A DNA stretch of 32,814 bases from a virus. The translations under genes were made by a program, and so were the position numbers. Positions 6,607 through 14,352 of this stretch are shown here, one piece after another. The notes under the pieces are model-generated. The model saw nothing but the letters and a program-made list of their open reading frames with translations, did no database searches and had not been told where the DNA came from. Location: positions 1 to 32,814 of IMG/VR virus record IMGVR_UViG_3300042450_001464. One strand, written 5' to 3'. Position 1 is the stretch's first letter; each line of letters begins with the position of its first letter.

Positions 6607-7523
6607 AGGATGCCCCCGGTCCAGTTGTCGATCTTGGTCGCCTTGAACCCCGAGTACCCGGCGTACGTGTAGGTGTCCTCGCCGCGGCACATGCGGTCGA
6701 TCACGTCCGCGTCAGCCCAGAAGCTCGACACGCGAACCGGCTCGGGGATGTTGTGCGGGTAGTGCTTGCCGACCGTGTTGCTCGCGCCCCACGAGTTGAT
6801 GATCAGAGCACCGGGCCGCTTGCCCCAGCGGATTCCCGCTATGCACATGGCGTGCGGCCAACTCCCACCGGGGCGGCAGAATCCCTCGTCGTCGCGGCTC
6901 ATGCTGAACCCCTGCATCGAGCAGACGACGCACGCGTACCCGTTGCCGACAGCCTTCGCCACGTCGTTGAACGAAGTGACGAGCGTCGTCTCGGAACACC
7001 GGCGTTCCTTGGCGAACGGCTCGAGCACGTCGGGCAATCCGTTGCGGCCCCAATCCCGCTCCCGCTGGGAGGAGTGCCCGTCGAACGTCGTGCCGCCGTA
7101 GTCGACGCCGTAGTGCAGGCACCCGTAGTCGCGGATCGCCTTTGCAGCGTGGAAGCCCGTGCTCCCGTCGCCGCCGTTATTTGATCGCTGCCCGCGACTC
7201 TCGACCCGGCTTAGCCCGTACAGGCTCGCCTCGATCGTGCGACCGCCCCACGACTCCGGTTCCTTGCGGTACACGATGTCGCACGCGGCGAGGATGTCCA
7301 CGCACAGACTTGCGGCCCACCCGACGCACGAACCCACGGAGCCTTGCGAGCCGCGCTGCCAACCCGGGCTGCACTTGAGCAACGCCTCGTAGAGAAAGAC
7401 TTCGGTCGTCTCGTCGGTGGCGAGATCCGGCCCCGCTTGGGCGAGCGTCGGGTGTGCCAGCGTCGCGACGAACGCGGCGGCACCGTGCGGGTCGGGATCG
7501 TATCCGAAGGCGTGGCCCTGCAT
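6603..7523 (-). CDS. Papain-like (C1 family) cysteine peptidase
   Basis: The start at 7523 is set by GGAGG six bases upstream; it gives 306 residues. The catalytic triad is complete. Cys66 lies in QGSVGSCVGWA, with the oxyanion Gln at 60. His224 lies in WPHAMCI and Asn243 in INSWGASN. The mature-type fold begins near residue 50. There is no pro-region, signal peptide or membrane segment, so the enzyme would be cytoplasmic unless released by a holin. It is flanked by genes for signal-peptide and membrane proteins, which suggests a lysis or envelope role. Processing of virion proteins or attack on host proteins are alternatives. The peptidase call is strong; the role is inferred. Confidence 0.88.
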   Translation of the reverse strand: MQGHAFGYDPDPHGAAAFVATLAHPTLAQAGPDLATDETTEVFLYEALLKCSPGWQRGSQGSVGSCVGWAASLCVDILAACDIVYRKEPESWGGRTIEASLYGLSRVESRGQRSNNGGDGSTGFHAAKAIRDYGCLHYGVDYGGTTFDGHSSQRERDWGRNGLPDVLEPFAKERRCSETTLVTSFNDVAKAVGNGYACVVCSMQGFSMSRDDEGFCRPGGSWPHAMCIAGIRWGKRPGALIINSWGASNTVGKHYPHNIPEPVRVSSFWADADVIDRMCRGEDTYTYAGYSGFKATKIDNWTGGIL

Positions 7524-7524
7524 C

Positions 7525-8001
7525 TCAGCCTCCGTTGACGCCGGCCCACGCAATCGCCCGGCACGCATCTCCGTAGGACCGGCGAAGCTCTGGCGTCACG
7601 GGCACGACCTCGAGCCCCACCGTCTCGCCCAGCACCTTCTCGACCGCTTCCCGCAAGCCGGGATACTTGCCGGGGGCATTGCCGCCCAGCCGCCGCCATG
7701 CGATGTCGAGGGCCAGCACAGTGAATCCCCGCAGGGATCTTGTGTCGGTGAACACCACCTCGGTGCCGACGGCATCGCCGGCCACGACGATCGCTGCCTT
7801 TTCCCACGTGCTCGCCCACACGGCACGATCGACAGGGGACGCGGACTTCAGGCACGCGGCGACAGTGGAAACTTTTGTTTGCATCTCAGGTGTAGGGTCA
7901 GCGACGGTGACACGGGGCAGGGACGGGACGGTGATCGACGGCACGCCGAACGCGGCCACGTAGCCAAGCACAGCCGCGATCGTGAGCCGCTGCCAACTCA
8001 T
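7525..8001 (-). CDS. Hypothetical exported or membrane-anchored protein
   Basis: The ATG at 8001 overlaps the upstream stop as ATGA, giving 158 residues. The N-terminus MSWQRLTIAAVLGYVAAFGV is a signal peptide or signal anchor. A Pro/Thr/Val linker and a helical globular domain follow (about residues 45-158), with two Cys that could form a disulfide after export. No catalytic motif is visible. The C-terminus ends one base from the start of the papain-like peptidase gene, so the two are co-expressed. Confidence 0.7.
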   Translation of the reverse strand: MSWQRLTIAAVLGYVAAFGVPSITVPSLPRVTVADPTPEMQTKVSTVAACLKSASPVDRAVWASTWEKAAIVVAGDAVGTEVVFTDTRSLRGFTVLALDIAWRRLGGNAPGKYPGLREAVEKVLGETVGLEVVPVTPELRRSYGDACRAIAWAGVNGG

Positions 8002-8276
8002 TTCTTTGCCTTCGCGTTGCCGAGCATCACGTCGATGAGTTCTTGGCACAGGGCGACGCCGGCCATGCACCCGGCAGCCTTGAGCCGCGTGGCAAGGTCG
8101 AGCACGATGTGCAGATCCTTGCCGGTCACGGCTGCGACTTTTTCAGCACCGGTTTCCACCTGACGGTTTTCCCAGTGGGCTTTGACTTTTGAAGCCAGGG
8201 CGGCAAGCGAGGGGCCAGCGACGACACCCACTGCCGCCAAGACGGCGACGACACGTATGATGGCATCGGTTGTCAC
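7998..8276 (-). CDS. Small membrane protein, holin candidate
   Basis: The GTG at 8276 overlaps the upstream stop as GTGA, giving 92 residues. One strong hydrophobic segment near residues 5-29 (IIRVVAVLAAVGVVAGPSLAA) precedes a charged stretch and two amphipathic helices ending in a Lys-rich tail (NAKAKK). Size, single helix and basic C-terminus fit a small holin. Several other small membrane proteins lie nearby, so which is the holin cannot be decided. Confidence 0.65.
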   Translation of the reverse strand: MTTDAIIRVVAVLAAVGVVAGPSLAALASKVKAHWENRQVETGAEKVAAVTGKDLHIVLDLATRLKAAGCMAGVALCQELIDVMLGNAKAKK

Positions 8277-8581
8277 TTCGCCTCCTCGACCTTGAGCAGG
8301 CACCACCGGATCAACGCCTCGCCCTGCGGCGTCTTGAGCAGGTCGGCAATCAGCCGCACCGCTTGGTCGTCGACTTGGGTCTGCGTCTTTGACGCCACCC
8401 ACTCCACGCCGTCGGCGATCACGAGCGACCGCTTGTACGGATCGCTTTGCTGTGCGTACGCCTGGGCGTAGGACAGGAGCGGTGCCCACTGGGAAAGCAA
8501 CTTGATCTGGTCGAGCCAGTTGAGGTTGACGCCGTACGCGGCGTACTCCTCGGGCGTGGCGGAATAGGTCGGGTGGTTCAT
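8273..8581 (-). CDS. Hypothetical helical phage protein
   Basis: A 102-residue soluble, helical protein starting MNHPTYSATPEEYAAYGVNL with a perfect AGGAGG ribosome site. It has no Cys cluster, membrane segment or enzyme motif. It heads the coupled run of membrane-module genes towards the left, and its stop overlaps the start of the small membrane protein. I do not recognise a family. Confidence 0.7.
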   Translation of the reverse strand: MNHPTYSATPEEYAAYGVNLNWLDQIKLLSQWAPLLSYAQAYAQQSDPYKRSLVIADGVEWVASKTQTQVDDQAVRLIADLLKTPQGEALIRWCLLKVEEAK

Positions 8582-8591
8582 GGCGGTCCTC

Positions 8592-8846
8592 CTATTCCTC
8601 TACGTTAGGGCTGTCATCCCCGGCACTTGCAGTCGGGAAGTTGATTGCTTCGTTCAAGGCGTCGTAGACGATGTCGTAAATGTCCTTCGCTTCCTCGTGC
8701 ACCTCCTGCCGGTCGAGCCGGTACGGCTGAGTAAAGACCTCCTCGTCGAGCACCTTGCCGTTGGCGTCGGTGGTGTAGAGATACACGTACCGGTTGCCGT
8801 GCTCGATCACGGTTCGCCTGTGGATCGTGTCTTTCTCGCTTACCAT
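8592..8846 (-). CDS. Small acidic hypothetical protein
   Basis: I chose the ATG at 8846 (MVSEKDTIHRRT), which has GGGAG upstream and overlaps the preceding stop by seven bases. The 84-residue protein has a beta-rich first half (RYVYLYTTDANGKVLDEEVF) and an acidic helical second half ending in a disordered DDSPNVEE tail. It has no known motif. Confidence 0.65.
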   Translation of the reverse strand: MVSEKDTIHRRTVIEHGNRYVYLYTTDANGKVLDEEVFTQPYRLDRQEVHEEAKDIYDIVYDALNEAINFPTASAGDDSPNVEE

Positions 8847-9244
8847 TGCGACTCCCGGTTGAGGTCGTCGAACAGGTCTCGGGCTTCGTCGGGGATCTGG
8901 ACGGGCCGCATTTGAAACACGGGCGGCTTCACGACCGAACGCTCGCCCCGGGTTCTGTCGTCCCACGTCGCCTGCACGGACGTCACGCGGGCAGCAATGG
9001 CCGGCGACAGCGACAGGCTGGCCTTCGAGGCTTCGGCCTCCTCGGGCGTCGGCGGTGCCTGCCGCTCGGGCTTCGCCCGCAGCCGGCGGTCGTGCCGCGG
9101 CGGCAGGTGCCAGACGAATTTCAGCCGGGTCACTTGGTCGCGGGTCACGGAAAAGTTCTGGCACAGCGAACGGATCGGCACGTGCGCGACCCACTGCGCG
9201 CGAAACGCCGTCACCGCGATCGTCGCTGTGTTACCCGCCGCCAT
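8840..9244 (-). CDS. Helix-turn-helix protein
   Basis: A 134-residue protein with an N-terminal helix-turn-helix at about residues 22-50 (IRSLCQNFSVTRDQVTRLK), then a basic, Pro-rich linker (HLPPRHDRRLRAKPE) and an acidic C-terminus. The pattern of a short HTH followed by a basic arm resembles GcrA-like or small phage DNA-binding proteins. It may regulate the late or membrane module encoded just downstream. The start overlaps the end of the glycosyltransferase gene by 14 bases. Confidence 0.6.
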   Translation of the reverse strand: MAAGNTATIAVTAFRAQWVAHVPIRSLCQNFSVTRDQVTRLKFVWHLPPRHDRRLRAKPERQAPPTPEEAEASKASLSLSPAIAARVTSVQATWDDRTRGERSVVKPPVFQMRPVQIPDEARDLFDDLNRESQW

Positions 9245-10112
9245 GCTTGGCCTCGTCAGGAATCCAGAACGAGACGCAACGCATGGACGGGTTTAACGCA
9301 AGCCGGCGACGCGTCGCCTTGTGGATGCTCTTGTGAAAGGTCACGTGCTCGCAATCGTCGCCGCCATACGTACCAGCGAGGTAGGCATCGCCACGGTAAA
9401 TCGCCAGTTGCCCGAACGCGGAGTTGAACGGCACCGGCGGCGCGCCGACCGGGGGGTGCCACTGGAAAAACCACTGCTGATCTCGCTGCCGCCAGTGATT
9501 CAATCGAGCGGCAAAGGCGTCGTAATGGATCGCCATCGGCTGCGGGGCGATCGGTGGACCCCACTCGCCCCACGAGTACGACGCCAGCCCGTACAGGTCG
9601 CGGTCTGCATCCAGCCACGCGATAGAGTTCGCCACGCCGTCCACGCTCCACCCGCCCCACGGGTCGGTATCGAACACGACCACATAGTCGGGCGTCTTGC
9701 CATGCCGCACGAACCACTGGCACTGCGTGCGGTACTCCGCGAGGGCGATCGTCCGCACGGGCTCCGTCGTGAAGTTCAGGTGCGGGCGGCCGTTCGTGTT
9801 TAGGCTCGCGTGCCGCTGCTGCCCGTCCTGCCACGCGGAGAGCACCTCTTTCGTATCGTCAGCCGAATCGTTTTCGAAGACAAAGGCCGACCACTCGCGG
9901 AACATCGCGCCGGTCTCTTCGACCAACGCCAGCGTCCGCGGCAGCCATGGCATCGCGTTGCGGCAGATGGCAACGAAAGCAACGGTCGCATCCTTTGCCA
10001 ATCGGCGACCGGCTGCGGCCTTGTCGCGGTAGTCGTCCGCGAACTCTGCGTCGGGCGGCAGCAGCACGTCGGGATGGTGGCGGGCGATCTCGTCAAGCGT
10101 CACGCTGGGCAT
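9231..10112 (-). CDS. Glycosyltransferase, GT-A fold (GT2-like)
   Basis: A 293-residue protein. An N-terminal tail is followed by a GT-A core: hydrophobic strand TVAFVAICRNAMPWL (about 43-57), nucleotide-sugar segment FENDSADDT (79-87), and a metal-binding DxD-type motif in VVVFDTDPWGGW (145-155). The later FNSAFGQLAIYRG segment fits the acceptor site. It has an AGGAGG ribosome site. It is the last of four consecutive glycosyltransferase-like genes with a methyltransferase, so it probably adds a sugar to the same glycan. Cytoplasmic location is expected, as no membrane helix is seen. Donor and acceptor are unknown. Confidence 0.78.
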   Translation of the reverse strand: MPSVTLDEIARHHPDVLLPPDAEFADDYRDKAAAGRRLAKDATVAFVAICRNAMPWLPRTLALVEETGAMFREWSAFVFENDSADDTKEVLSAWQDGQQRHASLNTNGRPHLNFTTEPVRTIALAEYRTQCQWFVRHGKTPDYVVVFDTDPWGGWSVDGVANSIAWLDADRDLYGLASYSWGEWGPPIAPQPMAIHYDAFAARLNHWRQRDQQWFFQWHPPVGAPPVPFNSAFGQLAIYRGDAYLAGTYGGDDCEHVTFHKSIHKATRRRLALNPSMRCVSFWIPDEAKHGGG

Positions 10113-10737
10113 CGGCTCCCTCCTGCGGCCACGGGTGGTGCGCCAGCGACCCCGTCATGTGCATGGTCGTCAACTCCGGGTAGGCGTAGGTTCCCGCGAC
10201 TGACAACTCGCCTAGGCCGCGCTGCCCGCCGGCGTGCACGTGCCGCGTCTTGATCGACAACGCTGGGTTCACCACCTCGTAGCCCGCGAGCATCGCCTCG
10301 CCGAGGATCGCCTGATCACAGCCGATGTATCCCAACGGAATGCTGTCGCCGATCCCGACCAGCTCACCGCCGACAAATGCCCACACGTCCTGCGAGCCGG
10401 AGTAAAAACGCTCGTTCATGTAATGGCCGATCATGCGGGGCGTCGCATCGCTTTCCCACCGCGTAAGCGTCACCAGCCGATTCGACTTCACGGCGAACGG
10501 CAGCAGTCTAGCGGTCTCGTCAAACCGGATGTCGGCGTTGGCGAGCACGCACACACGACCGGGATACCGATCCGCACACATGCGGAACGCCTGCCCGTAC
10601 CGCAGCCGGTCGCCGCTATTCATCAGCGGGAGGAACTCCTCAAACACGCCGAGCCGTTCATTCTCTGCCGCCGTTGCGGTTAACTCCGCAAGTCGGGCCT
10701 CGTCACTCGGGATGTACCGCTCGACTAGGAGGATCAC
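10093..10737 (-). CDS. Putative glycosyltransferase, GT-A-like
   Basis: The GTG at 10737 overlaps the upstream stop as GTGA, giving 214 residues. MILLVERYIPSDEARLAEL opens a Rossmann-like strand and helix. GRVCVLANADIRFDETARLL (about 60-79) holds a NADIRFD motif like the DxD of GT-A enzymes. IPLGYIGCDQAIL and a later TRHVHAGGQR segment resemble the C-terminal half of such enzymes. It lacks an obvious catalytic base motif, so confidence in activity is moderate. It is translationally coupled to the genes on both sides. Confidence 0.65.
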   Translation of the reverse strand: MILLVERYIPSDEARLAELTATAAENERLGVFEEFLPLMNSGDRLRYGQAFRMCADRYPGRVCVLANADIRFDETARLLPFAVKSNRLVTLTRWESDATPRMIGHYMNERFYSGSQDVWAFVGGELVGIGDSIPLGYIGCDQAILGEAMLAGYEVVNPALSIKTRHVHAGGQRGLGELSVAGTYAYPELTTMHMTGSLAHHPWPQEGADAQRDA

Positions 10738-11432
10738 AGTCGCGGCTCCGTTTCCACAAAGTCGCGGACGGGGACGCCGCCCAGGTCGTCGGCGGTGATC
10801 GGCACGTGGTGGTACTGGGCGTGCCACTCAGGGTCAGAGACGTGCGTCCCCTTCTCGGCCCCGATGTTCTGGATGCGGCTGACCGTCGGGAACGCCTCCC
10901 AGCGGGTGCCGCGGATCACGTTGTTCAAGATGATGTCCCACGAGGGGCCGTCTTTGCTCGTCCACTGCGGGGCGATCTCAACCCATCGGTTCGCCCACGT
11001 GCCCCAGCCCCACGGGGTGAACCACCGGCGGGTGCCGCACTGGTCGGGCTGGCCATTGCTTTGCTGCTGGTAGCCCGACACTGTCATGACGTGCGGGTCG
11101 TGCCGGTACTGGTCGCGTGCCCACGAGAACCACAGCAACGCGTCGCGGGTCGGCACCGTGTCGTCTTCAAAATGCAGATGGAACTCGCTCTGCATGATTT
11201 CAAAACCGTACCGCATGGCCGTGTAGATCGCGTCGTTGCACCCGGCGTGCGAGTTCAACGTCAGGCAGCCAAACCCGTACTTGTCGGCGATCTCTTTCGA
11301 CCGCTCCGTTTCTTCGCACGGGTCGAGCAGCACGACCACGCGGCAACTCGAGACGCCGACGCAACGCGACACTGCCTGACAGGTCTGGTCAAGGTATTCC
11401 GGCCGGTTGTATCCGCTGATCGTGATGTTCAA
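10734..11432 (-). CDS. Glycosyltransferase, GNT-I/POMGNT-like
   Basis: A 232-residue GT-A enzyme starting at TTG, overlapping the upstream stop as TTGA. ITISGYNRPEYLDQT is the first strand with a nucleotide-sugar loop. LHFEDDTVPTRDALLWF (about 86-102) is the EDD metal-binding motif typical of the GNT-I/GT13-like group. FTPWGWGTWANRW (138-150) matches the Trp/Gly-rich acceptor-side motif of that group. The enzyme would move a sugar, in the family often GlcNAc, from a nucleotide donor. The family is better known from eukaryotes and from bacterial and viral glycan loci. The substrate in this phage is unknown. Confidence 0.8.
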   Translation of the reverse strand: MNITISGYNRPEYLDQTCQAVSRCVGVSSCRVVVLLDPCEETERSKEIADKYGFGCLTLNSHAGCNDAIYTAMRYGFEIMQSEFHLHFEDDTVPTRDALLWFSWARDQYRHDPHVMTVSGYQQQSNGQPDQCGTRRWFTPWGWGTWANRWVEIAPQWTSKDGPSWDIILNNVIRGTRWEAFPTVSRIQNIGAEKGTHVSDPEWHAQYHHVPITADDLGGVPVRDFVETEPRL

Positions 11433-12025
11433 CGCCGCACCTCACCAAGTTTTTGGCGCAGCATCTCACACCGTTCGTCACGCGGCGCGCCGCACGGGTG
11501 GTACACAAAGTCGCCGGGCTGCCAGTGGCACGTCTGCTGATGGTGGACCGACTGCAAGGTGCGCATAGGAAGAATCTCAAGACAGTCCAAACGTCCGCTA
11601 TTGAACATGAGCCAATCTTGCGAGAGGAAATTCATTCGACTCCATTCAGGCTCAGCCGCGATTAACTCGTTCACCAACCCGCGAGACTCGTCTGTACTTC
11701 TCCACACCATCGAGTCGTTGTTGAGCAGGGTATGGGCACCCAGCCCTTCCTCGCAGACAGTAACGTGATCACCCAAGTCGGTGACGCACTCAATTCGCTG
11801 CGTCATGTCTGTGATGAGGCAGTCGATCCCCAGTGTCCATACGAGGTCAAACAATCCCAGCAATCGGGACAACTGGCGCAAGTGCTCAATACTCGAGTGT
11901 TCATATGCCGCATAAATCACGCTCATGGTGTAACCGTGGCGACGGCAATACTCGGCTCGGTTCGGCAGCGTGATGTCGGCCCACGGCGTCCTGTCGCTGG
12001 CGGTGCCTAGAATGCAGATTTTCAA
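11429..12025 (-). CDS. Glycosyltransferase, GT34-like (GMA12/MNN10 type)
   Basis: The TTG at 12025 overlaps the methyltransferase stop as TTGA, giving 198 residues. KICILGTASDRTPW starts the fold and NRAEYCRRHGYTM follows (family pattern: Y-A-x-x-H-G-Y). LVWTLGIDCLITDM (61-74) is the DxD-like site. A later FLSQDWLMFNSGRLDCL (about 133-149) fits the family's Q-D-x-x-x-N-x-G element. GMA12/MNN10 enzymes transfer galactose or mannose to glycans. It is one of four linked glycosyltransferase-like genes. Confidence 0.75.
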   Translation of the reverse strand: MKICILGTASDRTPWADITLPNRAEYCRRHGYTMSVIYAAYEHSSIEHLRQLSRLLGLFDLVWTLGIDCLITDMTQRIECVTDLGDHVTVCEEGLGAHTLLNNDSMVWRSTDESRGLVNELIAAEPEWSRMNFLSQDWLMFNSGRLDCLEILPMRTLQSVHHQQTCHWQPGDFVYHPCGAPRDERCEMLRQKLGEVRR

Positions 12026-12654
12026 TCGCGCACCCAAATGGCAGCGCCATTCCGCACGTTGGCGTCCGCCCAGACGAGCGACCACGCGGGGTCGTCCGCA
12101 AGCTCGCAGTGTGCCCGCCGGCACTTGAAGGCGTGAAACGCGTCGTCCAGCATCAAGCACCGCACTCGATCCTTGACGAGCCGGTAGTCGTCGTAGCCGG
12201 CAAACTCATCGCCGTCGATCAGTGCCACGTCGAACGTCTCGTTGAGCGATTCCAGATACCCGGCGTGCACGCCTTCAAGAAACGTCTGACCGGCGACCCA
12301 CCATCCGTGAACCAGTTCCCGCGGATAACGCAGGGCGTTGTACGGCGACTCCCACACGTCTTGGTCGAAGTTCTGGAGGGTCAAGGAAGCGAGCGAGATG
12401 GACGACTGACAGACGCACCGGACCCACGGGTGCTGTGCCGTGTTCACAAGCAACTGCCGATACCGCGACGGGTCCGCCTCGAGGCAGACGAGCGTGGGAT
12501 CAGACGCGTGCCTCAGCGCCTCGATGAATACCTGCGTTGACCCAAGCCCATCGAACGAACCCACCTCGAGCACGCTCTCAAATGCGTAGGCTCGGATCGT
12601 GGCGGTGATCGCCTTGCCGAAACTATCGGCGGAAGTTATTTCAGCGGGCATCAT
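12022..12654 (-). CDS. SAM-dependent methyltransferase, class I
   Basis: The start at 12654 overlaps the RusA stop as ATGA, giving 210 residues. Motif I is FESVLEVGSFDGLGST (about 25-40) and the acidic motif II lies in VCLEADPSRYRQL. FDVALIDGDEFAGYDDY holds an Asp cluster of the kind that binds metal and substrate in O-methyltransferases of cephalosporin-hydroxylase or macrocin type. It probably methylates a sugar of the glycan built by the four downstream enzymes, since all five genes are translationally coupled. Free small-molecule substrates are an alternative. Confidence 0.78.
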   Translation of the reverse strand: MMPAEITSADSFGKAITATIRAYAFESVLEVGSFDGLGSTQVFIEALRHASDPTLVCLEADPSRYRQLLVNTAQHPWVRCVCQSSISLASLTLQNFDQDVWESPYNALRYPRELVHGWWVAGQTFLEGVHAGYLESLNETFDVALIDGDEFAGYDDYRLVKDRVRCLMLDDAFHAFKCRRAHCELADDPAWSLVWADANVRNGAAIWVRD

Positions 12655-13058
12655 TGAATCCGCACCGTCGTGCGGGGCTCCTCTCCGTAGCTCTTCTCGA
12701 CCACGAGCTTGCCGACCTGCCGATCGTCCGCCCACGCCACGCCGTTTAGCGAGTCGAGGATTCCCTTGGCGACGTTGTCCACGTCGGCCCTCGGTTGCAC
12801 GGGGGCACCCTTCCGCAGGCCGGATTTGTTCTTGTGCGACGCCGGCCGGGAAAACACGAGGTCGAGGATCACCGTGAGCGGTTCCTCATCCGTGGCCGTG
12901 GCCCCGGCGGCTGCGGCCGCAGCGGCGATCGCCTGCCGGTAGGTGTGTATCTGGTGCTTGCCGGGCACGTACGCCCTCGCGAACCCGCCGCGCGTGCTGA
13001 CGCGAACGCGGGGCTGCGGGACCGGGTCGCCAGTGACGGCAAACGTGATCGGCTTCAT
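12651..13058 (-). CDS. rusA: RusA-type Holliday junction resolvase
   Basis: A 135-residue protein, close to the usual RusA length of about 120. The N-terminal GDPVPQPRVRVSTRGG (10-25) and the catalytic block PRADVDNVAKGILDSLNGVAWADDRQV (split here as residues 89-115) hold the conserved acidic residues near 92, 94 and 111 and a Lys near 98. RusA dimers cut four-way junctions formed during recombination or late replication. It fits with the Sak4-like ATPase encoded further upstream. It can clear branched DNA before packaging. Confidence 0.9.
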   Translation of the reverse strand: MKPITFAVTGDPVPQPRVRVSTRGGFARAYVPGKHQIHTYRQAIAAAAAAAGATATDEEPLTVILDLVFSRPASHKNKSGLRKGAPVQPRADVDNVAKGILDSLNGVAWADDRQVGKLVVEKSYGEEPRTTVRIQ

Positions 13059-13213
13059 GGCAGAGGCACCCCGCGGTGAGCAGCCTCGTCAGTGGCGATC
13101 CGCAAGAGCGTCTCGAGTTCGTGCCGTACGATCGGCGACAACGATCCATGAATCAGTCGGCTGCGGATCGCGAGCACGACCTGGGCGAGCACGGCGGCGG
13201 CGTCGGGGTTCAT
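13055..13213 (-). CDS. Short hypothetical protein upstream of RusA
   Basis: A 52-residue helical protein (MNPDAAAVLAQVVLAIRSRL) from ATG at 13213. An in-frame GTG at 13222 that touches the upstream stop (TAGTG) would add three residues. Its stop overlaps the rusA start as ATGA, which supports it being real. It is amphipathic, with no membrane segment or metal motif. It may be a small regulator or accessory to the recombination gene. Confidence 0.6.
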   Translation of the reverse strand: MNPDAAAVLAQVVLAIRSRLIHGSLSPIVRHELETLLRIATDEAAHRGVPLP

Positions 13214-13221
13214 GCCCGCCA

Positions 13222-13962
13222 CTATCGGGCCGGTGTCAAACCTTGGACGGCGGCGATCCACTCGAGGTAGAGGCTCACCCGGGTGTGCCCCGTCTCTTCC
13301 CCTTCGCGGCTGTTCAGCGGCCCGCGGTCGGCCATCGTGAACGAGTTGATACCGGCGAGCTTGCCGCCGATGAACATCGGGCCGCCCGAGTCGCCCGGCG
13401 CGATCATGAACGGCAGCGGCGTCAGCCCCCGGCGGGGGCACAGCACGACCACCGCCCGCTCGTGTCGGACCACCTTGCCCGTGCCGGCTCGCAGGAGCCC
13501 GTCTGAGGGGCTTCCGCGTACATACCCTGTGCTCAGTCGCCCCGTGACGCCGTAGCCCGCCATGAGCACCACGTCGCCCACAGCCTCGCCACCCTTGGAC
13601 AGCGGCGGATAGAACGCCAGCCCGAACGACTCGCCGACGTGCAGCGCCGCGATGTCGTGCCAGCCAAGATCGTCGCCACGCCACTGGGGGTGCACGGCGA
13701 TCAGGTCGACCGCCTTGCCGCCGGCCGTGCACACGGTCAAGTCGTGGGCGACGTGGGCGGCGGTCAGTGCCCAGCGATCAGAAATCGCCACGCCAGACGC
13801 GAGGGCGGGGTTCCCGTCCATCGACCTGCCCACGATCCGCAGCGTGTACGGGGCAAACCCGTGGGCGTACTCGCGGTAGCGAGCGTCGGGAACGGCGTCA
13901 TCGGTCGTTCCTGCGAAGACCGATGACGCCGCCCAGACGATTAACACCAGAGCCCACCGCAT
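13222..13962 (-). CDS. Secreted trypsin-like serine protease
   Basis: The ATG at 13962 gives 246 residues and starts with a signal peptide (MRWALVLIVWAASSVFA, cleavage near 17-18). The S1 triad is complete: His70 in LTAAHV, Asp103 in HDIAALHV and Ser192 in PGDSGGP. The GDSGGPMF block and the later AGINSF segment are typical of the family. It would act outside the cytoplasmic membrane, or be carried in the virion after export. Secreted trypsin-like proteases are unusual in phages. It could attack envelope or competitor proteins or process a phage surface protein; these roles are inference. The signal peptide shows it is not an ordinary head-maturation protease. Confidence 0.88.
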   Translation of the reverse strand: MRWALVLIVWAASSVFAGTTDDAVPDARYREYAHGFAPYTLRIVGRSMDGNPALASGVAISDRWALTAAHVAHDLTVCTAGGKAVDLIAVHPQWRGDDLGWHDIAALHVGESFGLAFYPPLSKGGEAVGDVVLMAGYGVTGRLSTGYVRGSPSDGLLRAGTGKVVRHERAVVVLCPRRGLTPLPFMIAPGDSGGPMFIGGKLAGINSFTMADRGPLNSREGEETGHTRVSLYLEWIAAVQGLTPAR

Positions 13963-14000
13963 GTGTCCACTCTGACACGCTTGGCAAGCAGGCTTGCAGC

Positions 14001-14300
14001 CTAGCGGTAGCGAATCACCGCGTAGTAGCGGCGCGTGACCGGGGAGTAGGCAATGCCTTCCTCGAGGATCACCTTCCGACCGAAGTAGCAGCAGTTCCGG
14101 CGGGCCTGCTCGGGCGTACTGCCCATACCGATCCCCTCGGTCGTCGAGCACTGGCTGTGCACCAGCGACCCGCGGCGAGCAATGATGACGGCGTGGTCCT
14201 GGGCCGTGATCACCGAACCGCCGCGACGAACGACCACCGTGCCGTCAGCGACGGCGAACGTGGCGACCGACGCAATCAGCAAAGCAAAAACAAAACGCAT
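14001..14300 (-). CDS. Secreted hypothetical protein
   Basis: The ATG at 14300 has GGAGG seven bases upstream, giving 99 residues. A signal peptide (MRFVFALLIASVATFAVADG, cleavage after Ala near 17) is followed by a basic, beta-rich mature domain with two adjacent Cys near residues 73-74 and one earlier Cys, so a disulfide is possible outside the membrane. A Tyr/Arg-rich C-terminus (YYAVIRYR) follows. It lies next to the secreted protease gene and may be co-exported as its partner or inhibitor. That is inference from position only. Confidence 0.7.
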   Translation of the reverse strand: MRFVFALLIASVATFAVADGTVVVRRGGSVITAQDHAVIIARRGSLVHSQCSTTEGIGMGSTPEQARRNCCYFGRKVILEEGIAYSPVTRRYYAVIRYR

Positions 14301-14352
14301 AGGAAATCCTCCGTGAAGTGAAACGAACCAGACAGGCACAGTCGCAAGTCGG

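Noticed and set aside
12943-13506. A 187-codon plus-strand open frame
   Set aside because: It runs antisense across the RusA and protease genes, and has no recognisable domain or ribosome site.
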